From Streptomyces sp. Y2F8-2 (GTDB lineage: Bacteria; Actinomycetota; Actinomycetes; Streptomycetales; Streptomycetaceae), in assembly GCF_014905555.1 (NCBI RefSeq), contig NZ_BNGS01000009.1, positions 1 through 64,000 on the forward strand: DNA of 64,000 bases. Direction: 5' to 3'. The notes beneath the pieces were generated by a model. The model did not search any database and had not been told where the DNA came from. It saw nothing but the letters and a program-made list of their open reading frames with translations. A program made the position numbers and the translations under genes. This document shows, in pieces, positions 1 through 10,313 of this stretch (position 1 is the stretch's first letter; the number at the start of each line of letters is the position of its first letter).

Positions 1-1617
1 CTGCTCTCCTTCTGGCAGGGCAAGCTCTTCGTCCTCACCCTGCTCGGCTTCGCCGCCACCGACTTCCTGATCACCATCACCCTCTCCGCCGCCGACGCCT
101 CCACCCATCTGGTGGAGAACCCGCATCTGACGGGTCTGCTGCACGGGAAGGAGATGGTGATCACCCTCTTCCTCGTGGCACTGCTGGGCGCCGTCTTCCT
201 CAAGGGCTTCCTGGAGGCGATCGGTGTCGCGGTCGCCCTGGTGGTGACCTATCTGGGCCTGAACGCCGTCGTGGTGGCCGTCGGCCTGTGGCACGTGGTC
301 ACCGCCGGACATGTGGTGACCGACTGGAGCAACGCCCTGACCGCCCAGCACGGCAACGTGCTCGCCATGGTCGGCGTGTCACTGATCGTCTTCCCGAAGC
401 TGGCGCTCGGCCTGTCCGGCTTCGAGACCGGTGTCGCCGTCATGCCCCACGTCCAGGGCGACCCCGGCGACACCGAGGACAGGCCCGCAGGCCGGATCCG
501 GGACACCAAGAAGCTGCTCACGGCCGCCGCGCTGATCATGAGCGTCTTCCTGATCGCCACCAGCTTCATCACCACCGTGCTGATCCCGGCGAAGGAGTTC
601 GAGCCGGGCGGCCAGGCGAACGGCCGTGCGCTGGCGTACCTCGCCCACGAGTATCTGGGCGGCGGATTCGGCACCCTCTACGACATCTCGACGATCGCGA
701 TCCTGTGGTTCGCGGGCGCCTCCGCCATGGCCGGGCTGCTCAACCTGATGCCCCGCTACCTGCCCCGCTACGGCATGGCCCCGCACTGGGCCCGCGCGGT
801 GCGCCCCATGGTCATCGTCTTCACCCTGATCGCCTTCCTGGTCACCTGGATCTTCGACGCCAACGTCGACGCCCAGGGCGGCGCCTACGCCACCGGCGTC
901 CTGGTGCTGATGTCGTCCGCGGCGATCGCGGTGACCATCGCCGCGCGCAAGGCCCGTCAACGGGGCTGGACCATCGGCTTCGCGGTCGTCTCGGCGGTCC
1001 TGTTGTACGTCACCGTCGTCAACGTCATCGAGCGGCCGGACGGTGTGAAGATCGGCGCCTGCTTCATCGCCGGGATCATCCTCGTTTCGCTGCTGTCGCG
1101 GCTGGCCCGTGCCTTCGAGCTCCGTGTGACCAGCGTGACGCTCGACGACATGGCGGAACGTTTCGTCAGGGATACCGCCAGCCGACGCATCCGCTTCGTC
1201 GCCAATGAGCCGGACCGGCGCGACCTGGCGGAGTACCGCGAAAAGATCGAGCAGATCCGGGCGGACAACGACGTCACGGCCCAGGAGGACTTCGTCTTCG
1301 TGGAGGTGACCGTCGGCGACCCCTCGGAGTTCGAGGCGGGGCTGGTCGTGCGGGGAGAGGTGCTGCACGGCCGCTACCGCGTCCTGACGCTGGAGTCGTC
1401 CTCGATCCCCAACGCTCTGGCGGCGCTGCTGCTGCACGTCCGTGACACGACCGGCTGCATCCCGCACATCTACTTCGAGTGGACCGAGGGCGGCCCGTTC
1501 GCCAACTTCCTGCGCTTCTTCCTCTTCGGTCAGGGGGAGGTGGCCCCGGTCACCCGGGAGGTGCTCCGGGAGGCAGAGCCGGACCGCAAGCGGCGACCGC
1601 GGGTCCACGTCGGCTGA
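1..1617 (+). CDS. APC-family amino acid permease with C-terminal cytosolic domain (5' partial)
   Basis: The reading frame is open from the first base of the window, so the N-terminus lies outside. The visible 538 residues begin with hydrophobic helices typical of APC-superfamily transporters. They contain repeated membrane segments up to about residue 365, including a PKLALGLSGFETGV stretch that resembles the conserved helix 6 of amino acid permeases. The last 130 or so residues are hydrophilic (KIEQIRADNDV, HIYFEWTEGG), a soluble C-terminal domain found in a subset of large actinobacterial APC proteins. The substrate cannot be told from sequence. An internal ATG at 112 is not the start, because clear membrane sequence precedes it in frame. 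The next gene is 197 bases downstream on the same strand and unlikely to be co-transcribed. Confidence 0.85.
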   Translation: MLSFWQGKLFVLTLLGFAATDFLITITLSAADASTHLVENPHLTGLLHGKEMVITLFLVALLGAVFLKGFLEAIGVAVALVVTYLGLNAVVVAVGLWHVVTAGHVVTDWSNALTAQHGNVLAMVGVSLIVFPKLALGLSGFETGVAVMPHVQGDPGDTEDRPAGRIRDTKKLLTAAALIMSVFLIATSFITTVLIPAKEFEPGGQANGRALAYLAHEYLGGGFGTLYDISTIAILWFAGASAMAGLLNLMPRYLPRYGMAPHWARAVRPMVIVFTLIAFLVTWIFDANVDAQGGAYATGVLVLMSSAAIAVTIAARKARQRGWTIGFAVVSAVLLYVTVVNVIERPDGVKIGACFIAGIILVSLLSRLARAFELRVTSVTLDDMAERFVRDTASRRIRFVANEPDRRDLAEYREKIEQIRADNDVTAQEDFVFVEVTVGDPSEFEAGLVVRGEVLHGRYRVLTLESSSIPNALAALLLHVRDTTGCIPHIYFEWTEGGPFANFLRFFLFGQGEVAPVTREVLREAEPDRKRRPRVHVG

Positions 1618-1814
1618 GCGGGGGCCCGTCGGTCCGAGGGCCGGGGCCTTCAGGGGGCGCGCCTGAGGCGGCGGACCGTTCTCGCGTTCGAGGAGTGGCC
1701 GTGCGCCACGGACCACCGCCGCATCCTCCGTCCCACCGAGCGGCATGAGGCCGATCGGGTGACGATGGACGTGTACTGACGTGACCACGCCGCTCCCAGA
1801 AGGAGGCAGGTGTC

Positions 1815-2516
1815 ATGACATCTCCTTCCGATTCCCCGGGCCCCGTTCCCGCACGCGGCACAGAACCGCGAACGCAACAGACACCGCGAACACAAGAGAC
1901 TCCCCTGGCCGAGGGCATGGCTGCCCTGGCGAACATGGGCTGGCAGATCCTGCTCACCATGGGCCTCGCCAGCATCGCCCTGGGCGTCGTCGCCCTGGTC
2001 TGGCCGGGCGCGACGCTGCGCGTCGCCGGCGTGCTCTTCGGCATCTATCTGCTGGTCACCGGCGTCTTCCAGCTCGCCGCCGCCTTCGGCACCCACGTCG
2101 CCCGGCACCTTCGTGTACTGCACTTCATCACCGGTGCGGCCTCCATCCTGCTGGGGTTGATCTCCTTCCGGGGCCCCCTGGAGTCGCTGCTGCTGCTCGC
2201 CCTGTGGATCGGCTTCAGCTGGCTGCTGCGCGGCACCACGGAGACGGCCGCGGCGGCATCCGTCCAGGACATGCCGGCGCGCGGCTGGCACGTGGCCTTC
2301 GGCATCATCGGCGCTCTGGCCGGCATCGTGATGATCATCATGCCGTTCGCCTCGATCGCAACACTCACCCTGGTCGTGGGCGTCATGGCCATAGTCCTGG
2401 GCCTGACCGAGGTGGTCCGCGCGATCAGGACGCGCATCGAGATCGGCCAACTCGCTGCGGGCACAACCACCCAGCGGCGCCCCCTCTTCCACGCCCGCCC
2501 GCACCCCCAGCACTGA
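1815..2516 (+). CDS. HdeD family (DUF308) membrane protein
   Basis: This 233-residue protein has a short polar N-terminus rich in Thr and Gln, then six hydrophobic segments in closely spaced pairs, the pattern of the HdeD/DUF308 family. Repeated short motifs such as GVVALVWPGATLRV and GIVMIIMPFASIATL show the internal repeat of that family: a helix, a P-x-A-T turn, then another helix. E. coli HdeD is linked to acid resistance; the function in actinomycetes is not established, so only family membership is claimed. The ATG at 1815 follows an AGGAGG-like ribosome site (AGAAGGAGGCAGGTGTC). The C-terminus is a short basic, His-rich tail. The gene appears to be a single unit, with a converging gene downstream. 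Confidence 0.82.
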   Translation: MTSPSDSPGPVPARGTEPRTQQTPRTQETPLAEGMAALANMGWQILLTMGLASIALGVVALVWPGATLRVAGVLFGIYLLVTGVFQLAAAFGTHVARHLRVLHFITGAASILLGLISFRGPLESLLLLALWIGFSWLLRGTTETAAAASVQDMPARGWHVAFGIIGALAGIVMIIMPFASIATLTLVVGVMAIVLGLTEVVRAIRTRIEIGQLAAGTTTQRRPLFHARPHPQH

Positions 2517-2676
2517 TCGGCGGGGCCGGTGACCAGTGGCTTTCATCGCGAGTCGGTCGCGTTCGGTGTGCGCGCCGTCGCCCGAGCACGACCGTACGGC
2601 GCCAGTCGACTCGTACCGGAGACCGACCCGGGTCGCGGGGCCGGGGCGGCGCAGGGCACGGCGCGCCGCCCAGTGG

Positions 2677-3150
2677 TCACAGTCCCAGGTCGCTCAGCCC
2701 CGGGTGGTCGTCGGGTCTGCGTCCCGGTGGCCAGTGGAACAGGCGGTCCTGCGCCTGGAGGGGGAGGTCGTTGATGGATGCGAGTCGCCGGCGCATCAGG
2801 CCGTTGTCGTCGAACTCCCAGTTCTCGTTGCCGTAGGAGCGGAACCAGTTGCCCGAGTCGTCGTGGCACTCGTAGGCGAACCGCACGGCGATGCGGTTGC
2901 CGTCGACGGCCCAGAGCTCCTTGATGAGCCGGTAGTCCAGCTCGCGGCGCCACTTGCGGGTGAGGAAGGCGACGATCTCGTCGCGGCCGGTCACGAACTC
3001 CGCCCGGTTGCGCCAGCGGGAGTCCACCGTGTAGGCGAGTGCGACCTTCTCCGGGTCGCGGGTGTTCCAGGCGTCTTCCGCGAGCCGCACCTTCTCCGTG
3101 GCGGTGTCGTGGGTGAACGGCGGGAACGGTGGACGGGGTGGGTGCGTCAT
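2677..3150 (-). CDS. NTF2-like (SnoaL/DUF1348-type) protein
   Basis: A 157-residue protein that reads as one alpha+beta-barrel NTF2-like domain. The sequence W-x-x-NRAEFVTGRDEIVAFLTRK, followed by ELDYRLIKELWAVDGNRIAV and FAYECHDDSGNWFRSYGNENWEF, is characteristic of the DUF1348 branch, which is annotated only as nuclear transport factor 2 family. These small barrels bind hydrophobic ligands or catalyse simple isomerisations, but no reaction is known here. The ATG at 3150 is chosen because GGAGG lies seven bases upstream; a longer frame to 3261 is Arg/Ser-rich and unlike the family. It lies convergent to the HdeD gene and downstream of the phosphoesterase gene on the same strand. Confidence 0.8.
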   Translation of the reverse strand: MTHPPRPPFPPFTHDTATEKVRLAEDAWNTRDPEKVALAYTVDSRWRNRAEFVTGRDEIVAFLTRKWRRELDYRLIKELWAVDGNRIAVRFAYECHDDSGNWFRSYGNENWEFDDNGLMRRRLASINDLPLQAQDRLFHWPPGRRPDDHPGLSDLGL

Positions 3151-3270
3151 ATGACCTCCGCGAAGGTGAGAACGGTGGTCCCCACTCGGGCGACCACGGT
3201 ACGAGACCGCTGGTTCTCCCGCAGCCGCGACAGTCCGGACGCGCGCAACACCCCGCCCCACCCTTCGCTC

Positions 3271-4770
3271 TCACACAAGCGGAATGGTCACCTCGTCCTC
3301 GACGGGCGGGTCGAGTTCCTCGCGCCGGTTGCCGGTCGCGGCGAAACAGCGCAGCCGGACCGCCTCCGGGGTGACGTCCAGGCGCAGGAAGCTCTTGAAG
3401 AACGGCGGGCTGTAAGTGGCCGAACTCGGCGAGAAGAGCTGGGTGTAGATCTTGCGGACGGGCAGCCGGAAACGGGAGGTCCGGTCGGGGCGCCCTCCGG
3501 CGCCCAGCAGACCGGCGACGAGGCGGGTGCGCCAGGTGACCCGCGCGGGTGTCGCCTGGCTGCGGGTCGGGGGGATGCCCAGGCGCTCGGCGATGACGGC
3601 GGTCGCCTCGGCCTCGGTGAGGGTGAAGAAGCGGCGCAGCCGCAGCCGGCGTCCGTAGAGCCTGCTGTAGAAGGCGAGGGAGTCGCCGCGCAGCGGGTAG
3701 CAGCGGAAGTCCTTCTCGGTGACGTTCGCGATGGACACGCGCGGGATGGTGTGGGTGGCGTGCATGAACGCGCCGCCGCCGCCGGAGACCACGTACTGGA
3801 TGGTGCGGCCGTCCACCTCCACCGGGTAGCGCTGGTAGTTGTGGATGTCTCCGCCGATCGCCGCGACATAGCGGTGGTCCGGGTCGCGGACGATGTCGTC
3901 GACTGTGCCGCCGCCGTCGATGGGGCAGGGGTGGTGCTCGCCGTCCACGTACAGCGGCGAGCCGGTGATGAGGATCTTGGGGCGGGGGCCCCGGGAGACC
4001 TCCCGTAGCCAGCGGCCCTGTTCGGCGTCGATGGTGCCGAGCAGACCGGTGTCGATGCCGACGATACGGACGGGTCCGGCGTCGATGGCCCAGTACGGGC
4101 CGGGCTGCACGGCCTGCTGCTCGGGTGCGGAGCGCAACGCGCGTGCCTCGGCGAGGCGTTGTTCGTCCTGTGCCCCCGGGCGATGCCACAGCAGGGAGCG
4201 CAGCCGGGCGCGGAGCGACGGGCGGGAGGCCGGGTCGGGGGCGAGCGGCGGGGCGTCGCAGAAGACGCTCATGAACCCGTACAGGTCCTCGTACCAGTCG
4301 TGGTTGCCGGGTATGGCGTAGATGGGTGCCCGGTAGTCCTGGTAGGGGCGGAAGAACTTGGTCCCGTAGTCGGCGGTCGCGCCGACCGGGTAGATCACGT
4401 CGCTGGCCATGACGGCGAAACTGGTGTCCTGACCCACCTTCAGGAACCCCGGCACCACGGCGTACTGGGGGTCGTCCCCCTCGCCGGTGTCCCCGAGGAC
4501 CATGAAGGAGAAGCGGTCCTGGTCGTCGCGCCGGATCACCCTGTCCGCGGGCGCGCCCGCCGCCTCGCACTGTTCCGCCCAGCGGCTCCGGGTACGGCCG
4601 GTGGGGTCGCCGAACCAGGAGGCCAGCACGCCGTTGCGTGCCGCCCAGAGAGTCCTCGGGTTCAGCCAGGAGAGCTTTTCGACATGACCGGGCATCAAGT
4701 CCCGGTAGCTGCCGCGTTCTACGGCGCCCCAGCCGGCGCCCTCGGCGGTATCGCGTGAGGATTCGGACAC
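3271..4770 (-). CDS. Calcineurin-like metallophosphoesterase
   Basis: A 499-residue soluble protein with the metal-binding blocks of calcineurin-like phosphoesterases in order: VLGDTGEGDD near residue 92 (first Asp), AIPGNHDWYED near 175 (GNHD), a GSPLYVDGEHH stretch, and IGGDIHNYQRY near 305 (GDxH). It has no signal peptide or membrane helix, so it is probably cytoplasmic. The substrate is unknown; about 170 residues after the catalytic core (EATAVIAERLG onward) are not assigned. The start is a GTG at 4770 without a strong ribosome site, so the true start could be slightly internal. It lies 49 bases downstream of the olsA stop on the same strand and might be read through from that operon. 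Confidence 0.8.
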   Translation of the reverse strand: MSESSRDTAEGAGWGAVERGSYRDLMPGHVEKLSWLNPRTLWAARNGVLASWFGDPTGRTRSRWAEQCEAAGAPADRVIRRDDQDRFSFMVLGDTGEGDDPQYAVVPGFLKVGQDTSFAVMASDVIYPVGATADYGTKFFRPYQDYRAPIYAIPGNHDWYEDLYGFMSVFCDAPPLAPDPASRPSLRARLRSLLWHRPGAQDEQRLAEARALRSAPEQQAVQPGPYWAIDAGPVRIVGIDTGLLGTIDAEQGRWLREVSRGPRPKILITGSPLYVDGEHHPCPIDGGGTVDDIVRDPDHRYVAAIGGDIHNYQRYPVEVDGRTIQYVVSGGGGAFMHATHTIPRVSIANVTEKDFRCYPLRGDSLAFYSRLYGRRLRLRRFFTLTEAEATAVIAERLGIPPTRSQATPARVTWRTRLVAGLLGAGGRPDRTSRFRLPVRKIYTQLFSPSSATYSPPFFKSFLRLDVTPEAVRLRCFAATGNRREELDPPVEDEVTIPLV

Positions 4771-4819
4771 CGGTGCACCGTAGCAATGACCGCCGGCGCA
4801 CCGGAGCGGCGAGGGTGCC

Positions 4820-5806
4820 TCAGAGGTGCGCGTGCGGGTCCGGTGGTGCGCGCTCCGGGATTCCGACGGCCCGCTGGGCGGCCAGGGCGAGGGCGCGGCG
4901 GTCCGGCGCGCCGCCCGGCGCCAGTACGGGCATCACCCGGACCTCGGCGACGAGGTCGCGTGCCGTGAGGACCCGCCACACGGAGGTGAGCAGGGAGTCG
5001 CTGCCCACGAACGCGGGGGCGGTGCTCGCCGGGCCTGAGTCGTACCGGTAGTGGAGCCGTACCGGCTGGACGGGCGCGGCCGCGTCCAGTGCCGCCTGGA
5101 AGGCGGCGCGCCGGAAGCGGCCCTGCGCCCTGCCGCACCAGGTGCTGCCCTCGGGGAACACCACGACCGCCGAACCACCGCGCAGACCGTCCGCGATGCG
5201 GGCGACCGTGTCGGGCAGCGCCCGCAGCCGGTTCCGGTCGATGAACAGGGCACCGCTGAGGGCGGTCAGCGCACCCGCCACCGGCCACTGCCGGATGTCG
5301 GACTTGGCGAGCATCCGGCCGGGCCGCACGGCGGCGAGCAGCGGGATGTCCAGCCAGGACACGTGGTTGGCGACCATCAGCAGGCCGCCGTACGGCGGGG
5401 CGGCCCCGGTGATCCGCACCCGGACGCCCGTGGCGCGCACGACCGTTCGGCACCAGGTCCGGACGGCCCGTTCGCGCGGTGCGACGGGTATCCGGCGGAC
5501 GACCGGGAAGAGCGCGAGCCCGGCGACCATCAGCGTCAGGACTGCCGCGAACCGCAGGACGGCGCGCGGTACGGCGGCCGCCGACGCCACGGCCTCCACG
5601 CAGGACTGCGGCGAGCAGGGGGCGCTGGGCATCCAGGGGCTCGCCGGGGCGGGCGCCGGCACGTGCACCTCGACGCGCCGCGGCCTGGGCACCGCGACCG
5701 GGGCCGGCAGCGTCGTCGTGCTCGCGAGCACCGGGGTGCCGCGGCGCGGTCGCAGGGCGGAGCGGACACGGGACACGTTCGTCACTGCGGTCCGGGGGGT
5801 GTTCAT
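4820..5806 (-). CDS. olsA: 1-acyl-sn-glycerol-3-phosphate acyltransferase-like O-acyltransferase (OlsA type)
   Basis: The 328-residue protein is a PlsC-type acyltransferase. A hydrophobic segment (AVLRFAAVLTLMVAGLALFPVV) is followed by the HX4D motif NHVSWLDIPLL, the FIDRNR block and the VVFPEGSTW block that together form the active site. It starts at an ATG whose first base is the last base of the upstream OlsB-type stop codon (TGATG), which indicates translational coupling. In this setting it most likely adds the second acyl chain to lyso-ornithine lipid, the OlsA step. A general lysophosphatidate acyltransferase role is the alternative, but pairing with the OlsB-type gene favours ornithine lipid. 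The N-terminal 90 residues are Arg/Pro/Ala-rich and have no clear counterpart. Confidence 0.8.
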   Translation of the reverse strand: MNTPRTAVTNVSRVRSALRPRRGTPVLASTTTLPAPVAVPRPRRVEVHVPAPAPASPWMPSAPCSPQSCVEAVASAAAVPRAVLRFAAVLTLMVAGLALFPVVRRIPVAPRERAVRTWCRTVVRATGVRVRITGAAPPYGGLLMVANHVSWLDIPLLAAVRPGRMLAKSDIRQWPVAGALTALSGALFIDRNRLRALPDTVARIADGLRGGSAVVVFPEGSTWCGRAQGRFRRAAFQAALDAAAPVQPVRLHYRYDSGPASTAPAFVGSDSLLTSVWRVLTARDLVAEVRVMPVLAPGGAPDRRALALAAQRAVGIPERAPPDPHAHL

Positions 5807-6576
5807 CACGCCGGGACGAGCGAGAGGAAGTGCCGCAGATAGCGCGCGTTGATCCGGCGCATCGACAGCAGCACGTACAGGTCGGCGACGCCGAAGTCCG
5901 GGTCGTGGGCGGGCTCCCCGCAGACCCAGGCGCCCAGGCGGAGGTAACCGCGCAGCAGCGGGGGCAGCTCGGTGTGCCCTTCCGGGGCCGGCGTCCCGGG
6001 GCGCCAGGGCAGCAGCGGCCGTACCCGGTACTCCTCGGGCGCCAGGTACTTGGCCTGCACCCGCTCCCAGGTGGCCGCGGCGAGGGCACCGCCGTCGGCG
6101 AGCGGCAGGGAGCAGCAGCCGGCCAGCCACTCGTGGCCGCCGTCCACCATGTAGCGGGCTATGCCGGCCCAGATCAGCCCGATGACCGTGCCGTCGCGGT
6201 GGTCGGGGTGGACACAGGTGCGGCCCACCTCGACGAGCCCGGAGCGGATCGGCGCGAGCGGGCCGAGGTCGAACTCGCCCTCCGAGTACAGCCGCCCGGC
6301 GATCGCGGCCCGCTCGGGCGGCAGCAGCCGGTAGGTGCCCACGACCTGACCGGTCACCGTGTCCGTCACGAGCAGGTGGTCGCAGTACGCGTCGAAGGCG
6401 TCGATGTCCAGGCCGGGCTGCGGGGTGGACAGAAGGGCGCCCATCTCCCCGGCGAAGACGTCGTGGCGCAGCCGCTGCGCGGCCCGGACGTCGGCCTCGT
6501 CACGGGCGAGGGAGACGGTGTAGCGGGTGGGCGCCAGCGGCGGTGGGGGGCTGGCGAGGGCGGAAACGCCGGTCAT
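5806..6576 (-). CDS. olsB: L-ornithine N-alpha-acyltransferase, GNAT fold (OlsB type)
   Basis: The 256-residue protein matches the OlsB/hemolysin-like acyltransferase family. It has RYTVSLARDEADVRAAQRLR, then the RHDVFAGEMG block, DIDAFDAYCDHLLV and the VVGTYRLLPP strand, with EVGRTCVHPDHRDGTVI as the acyl-donor binding region and RINARYLRHFLSL near the end. OlsB condenses a 3-hydroxyacyl-ACP with the alpha amino group of ornithine, giving lyso-ornithine lipid. The ATG at 6576 has an AGGAGAG ribosome site. The stop overlaps the olsA start by one base, so the two genes form one unit. Ornithine lipids are phosphorus-free membrane lipids; no phosphate-control site was recognised upstream. Confidence 0.83.
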   Translation of the reverse strand: MTGVSALASPPPPLAPTRYTVSLARDEADVRAAQRLRHDVFAGEMGALLSTPQPGLDIDAFDAYCDHLLVTDTVTGQVVGTYRLLPPERAAIAGRLYSEGEFDLGPLAPIRSGLVEVGRTCVHPDHRDGTVIGLIWAGIARYMVDGGHEWLAGCCSLPLADGGALAAATWERVQAKYLAPEEYRVRPLLPWRPGTPAPEGHTELPPLLRGYLRLGAWVCGEPAHDPDFGVADLYVLLSMRRINARYLRHFLSLVPA

Positions 6577-6737
6577 GGCTCTCTCCTGGTCACGGGCCTT
6601 TTCGGCGGTGCGGACGCAGACCTGAGCGGTTCGGTCTGCGCGCTCCTGTTCTTCCGATGCCGATTGGCCTGCGCGTGACCCACGAAGGGAGAGCGGGTGT
6701 GAGGTTGTTGAATGCCAGGGGTGCCCGGACGGTGCCT

Positions 6738-6775
6738 GGCGGGACCGGGTCTTGAGCACCACACCCGGTCCCGCC
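6738..6775 (-). terminator. Intrinsic terminator after the sdh operon
   Basis: A perfect 13-base-pair inverted repeat (GGCGGGACCGGGT and its complement) encloses a 12-base loop, 41 bases beyond the sdhB stop. It is a strong GC stem without a T-run, as is common in Streptomyces. Confidence 0.8.
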
Positions 6776-6815
6776 CGTCCGCACCCTGCCGGCGAACGTT
6801 CCCATCTGGGCGGCT

Positions 6816-7561
6816 CTACCGCCTGCCCACTTTGCGGGCGGCCCGCAGCCACTCCTTGTTCATGTTCGTGATGGAGACCAGCGGGATGCCCTTGGGGCAC
6901 GCGGTGGCGCACTCGCCGGTGAGGGTGCAGCCGCCGAAGCCCTCCTCGTCCATCTGGGCCACCATGTCCAGTACGCGGGTCTCGCGCTCGGGCGCGCCCT
7001 GCGGCAGGACGTTGAGGTGGTTGATCTTGGCCGAGGTGAACAGCATCGCCGCGCCGTTGGGGCAGGCGGCCACGCAGGCGCCGCAGCCGATGCACTCGGC
7101 GTGCTCGAAGGCGTAGTCGGCGTCCGCCTTGGGCACGGGGGTGGCGTGGGCCTCTGGCGCGGAGCCGGTCGGAGCGGTGATGTAGCCGCCGGCCTGGATG
7201 ATCCGGTCGAAGGCCGAGCGGTCCACGACCAGGTCCTTGACCACGGGGAAGGCGGCGGCCCGCCACGGCTCGACGTCGATGGTGTCGCCGTCCTCGAAGG
7301 ACCGCATGTGCAGCTGGCAGGTCGTGGTGCGCTCGGGGCCGTGCGCGTCACCGTTGATCACCAGGCTGCACGCGCCGCAGATACCCTCGCGGCAGTCGTG
7401 GTCGAAGGCGACGGGTTCCTCGCCGGAGAGGATGAGCTGTTCGTTGAGGACGTCCAGCATCTCCAGGAAGGACATGTCGGGCGAGATGCCGTCCACCTCG
7501 TAGGTGGACATGGCGCCGTCGGCGTCGGCGTTCTTCTGCCGCCAGACGCGCAGGGTGAGCT

Positions 7562-7565
<4 letters not shown>
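6816..7565 (-). CDS. sdhB: Succinate dehydrogenase / fumarate reductase iron-sulfur subunit
   Basis: The 249-residue protein carries electrons from the flavoprotein to the membrane quinone site. A ferredoxin-like [2Fe-2S] domain has cysteines 58, 63, 66 and 83 (CREGICGAC). The C-terminal domain has CIGCGACVAACP (158-168) and CTLTGECATACP (213-223) for the [4Fe-4S] and [3Fe-4S] clusters, so all expected ligands are present. The ATG at 7565 overlaps the sdhA stop (ATGA), showing tight coupling; a longer frame upstream is only a shadow inside sdhA. It is the last gene of the operon and is followed by a strong hairpin. Confidence 0.95.
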
Positions 7566-9520
<1,955 letters not shown>

Positions 9521-9521
9521 G

Positions 9522-10229
9522 TCAGCTCACCACTCCGGTCATGACGCCCACGGGTACGGCGATGAATCCGGCCGTGAGCAGCAGCGCGAGGACGTTGGCG
9601 ACGGTCTTCAGGGCGCGGTCGCGCCTCCGGCTGCCGACGCCGAGGGTCTGGGCGGCGCTCCAGAAGCCGTGCCGGATGTGCAGGCCGAGCGCCAGCATCG
9701 CGACGATGTAGACGACGTTGCTGTACCAGTGGGAGAAGTCGTCGACGACGTTCTGGTACGGATGTCCGGGCTGGAAGCTGCCCGGGTGCACGGTGCCGGT
9801 GGTCAGGTCCAGGACGTGCCAGACGATGAACAGGCCGAGGATGATCCCGCCCCAGCGCATGGTGCGGGTGGCGTAGCTCGCCCGCGGCCTTTTGTGCACG
9901 TACTTGCTGGGCCGGGCCTTGATGTCGCGGCGGCTGAGCTGGTAGGCGGAGACGGCGTGGGCGACGACGGCCACGATCAGGACGATCCGGATGAGCCAGA
10001 GCGTCCACTCGTAGTGCATGAACGGCTCGCCGACGGTGCGCAGCCAGTGGGCGTAGTGGTTGAACTCGCCCGCCCCGAAGTAGATCTTCAGGTTTCCGAT
10101 CATGTGGGCAACCAGGTACAGCAGCATGATCAGGCCGCTGACCGCCATCACGGTCTTCTTGCCGACGGTGGAGTCCCACACGGTGCGTGCCATGGACGGC
10201 CGTCGGTCCGTCCGCGTTGCCAGTGCCAT
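9522..10229 (-). CDS. sdhC: Succinate dehydrogenase cytochrome b558 subunit
   Basis: A 235-residue membrane anchor with about five hydrophobic helices. They begin at VMAVSGLIMLLYLVAHMIGN and include WLIRIVLIVAVVAHAVSAY, GIILGLFIVWHVLDLTTG, VVYIVAMLALGLHIRHGFW and VLALLLTAGFIAVPVGV. Histidines inside helices 1 to 4 are candidate axial ligands for the haem groups. A single fused anchor of this size is the type B (cytochrome b558) arrangement, so no separate sdhD is expected. It is the first gene of the operon. The ATG at 10229 has no strong ribosome site; an internal Met at 10193 is an alternative start. It faces a LysR gene across 84 bases. Confidence 0.92.
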   Translation of the reverse strand: MALATRTDRRPSMARTVWDSTVGKKTVMAVSGLIMLLYLVAHMIGNLKIYFGAGEFNHYAHWLRTVGEPFMHYEWTLWLIRIVLIVAVVAHAVSAYQLSRRDIKARPSKYVHKRPRASYATRTMRWGGIILGLFIVWHVLDLTTGTVHPGSFQPGHPYQNVVDDFSHWYSNVVYIVAMLALGLHIRHGFWSAAQTLGVGSRRRDRALKTVANVLALLLTAGFIAVPVGVMTGVVS

Positions 10230-10289
10230 GTCACAGCACGCTAGGGCCGAATGTCCTCATCGGTCCAAGACATGGTCCGGCTCGTTTCG

Positions 10290-10304
10290 ATAGATGCTTC
10301 CTAT
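10290..10304. promoter_or_regulatory. Candidate LysR-type operator between sdhC and a divergent lysR
   Basis: ATAG-N7-CTAT is an inverted repeat that contains a T-N11-A core (T at 10291, A at 10303), the classical LysR recognition pattern. It sits 10 bases before the lysR start and 61 bases before sdhC, so it could serve autoregulation and sdh control. Binding is inferred from position and symmetry only. Confidence 0.55.
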
Positions 10305-10313
10305 GATGGATGA

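Noticed and set aside
2536..4008. A 490-codon open frame opposite the NTF2-like and phosphoesterase genes
   Set aside because: It covers two well-supported genes on the other strand and has no recognisable domain; it is a high-GC shadow.
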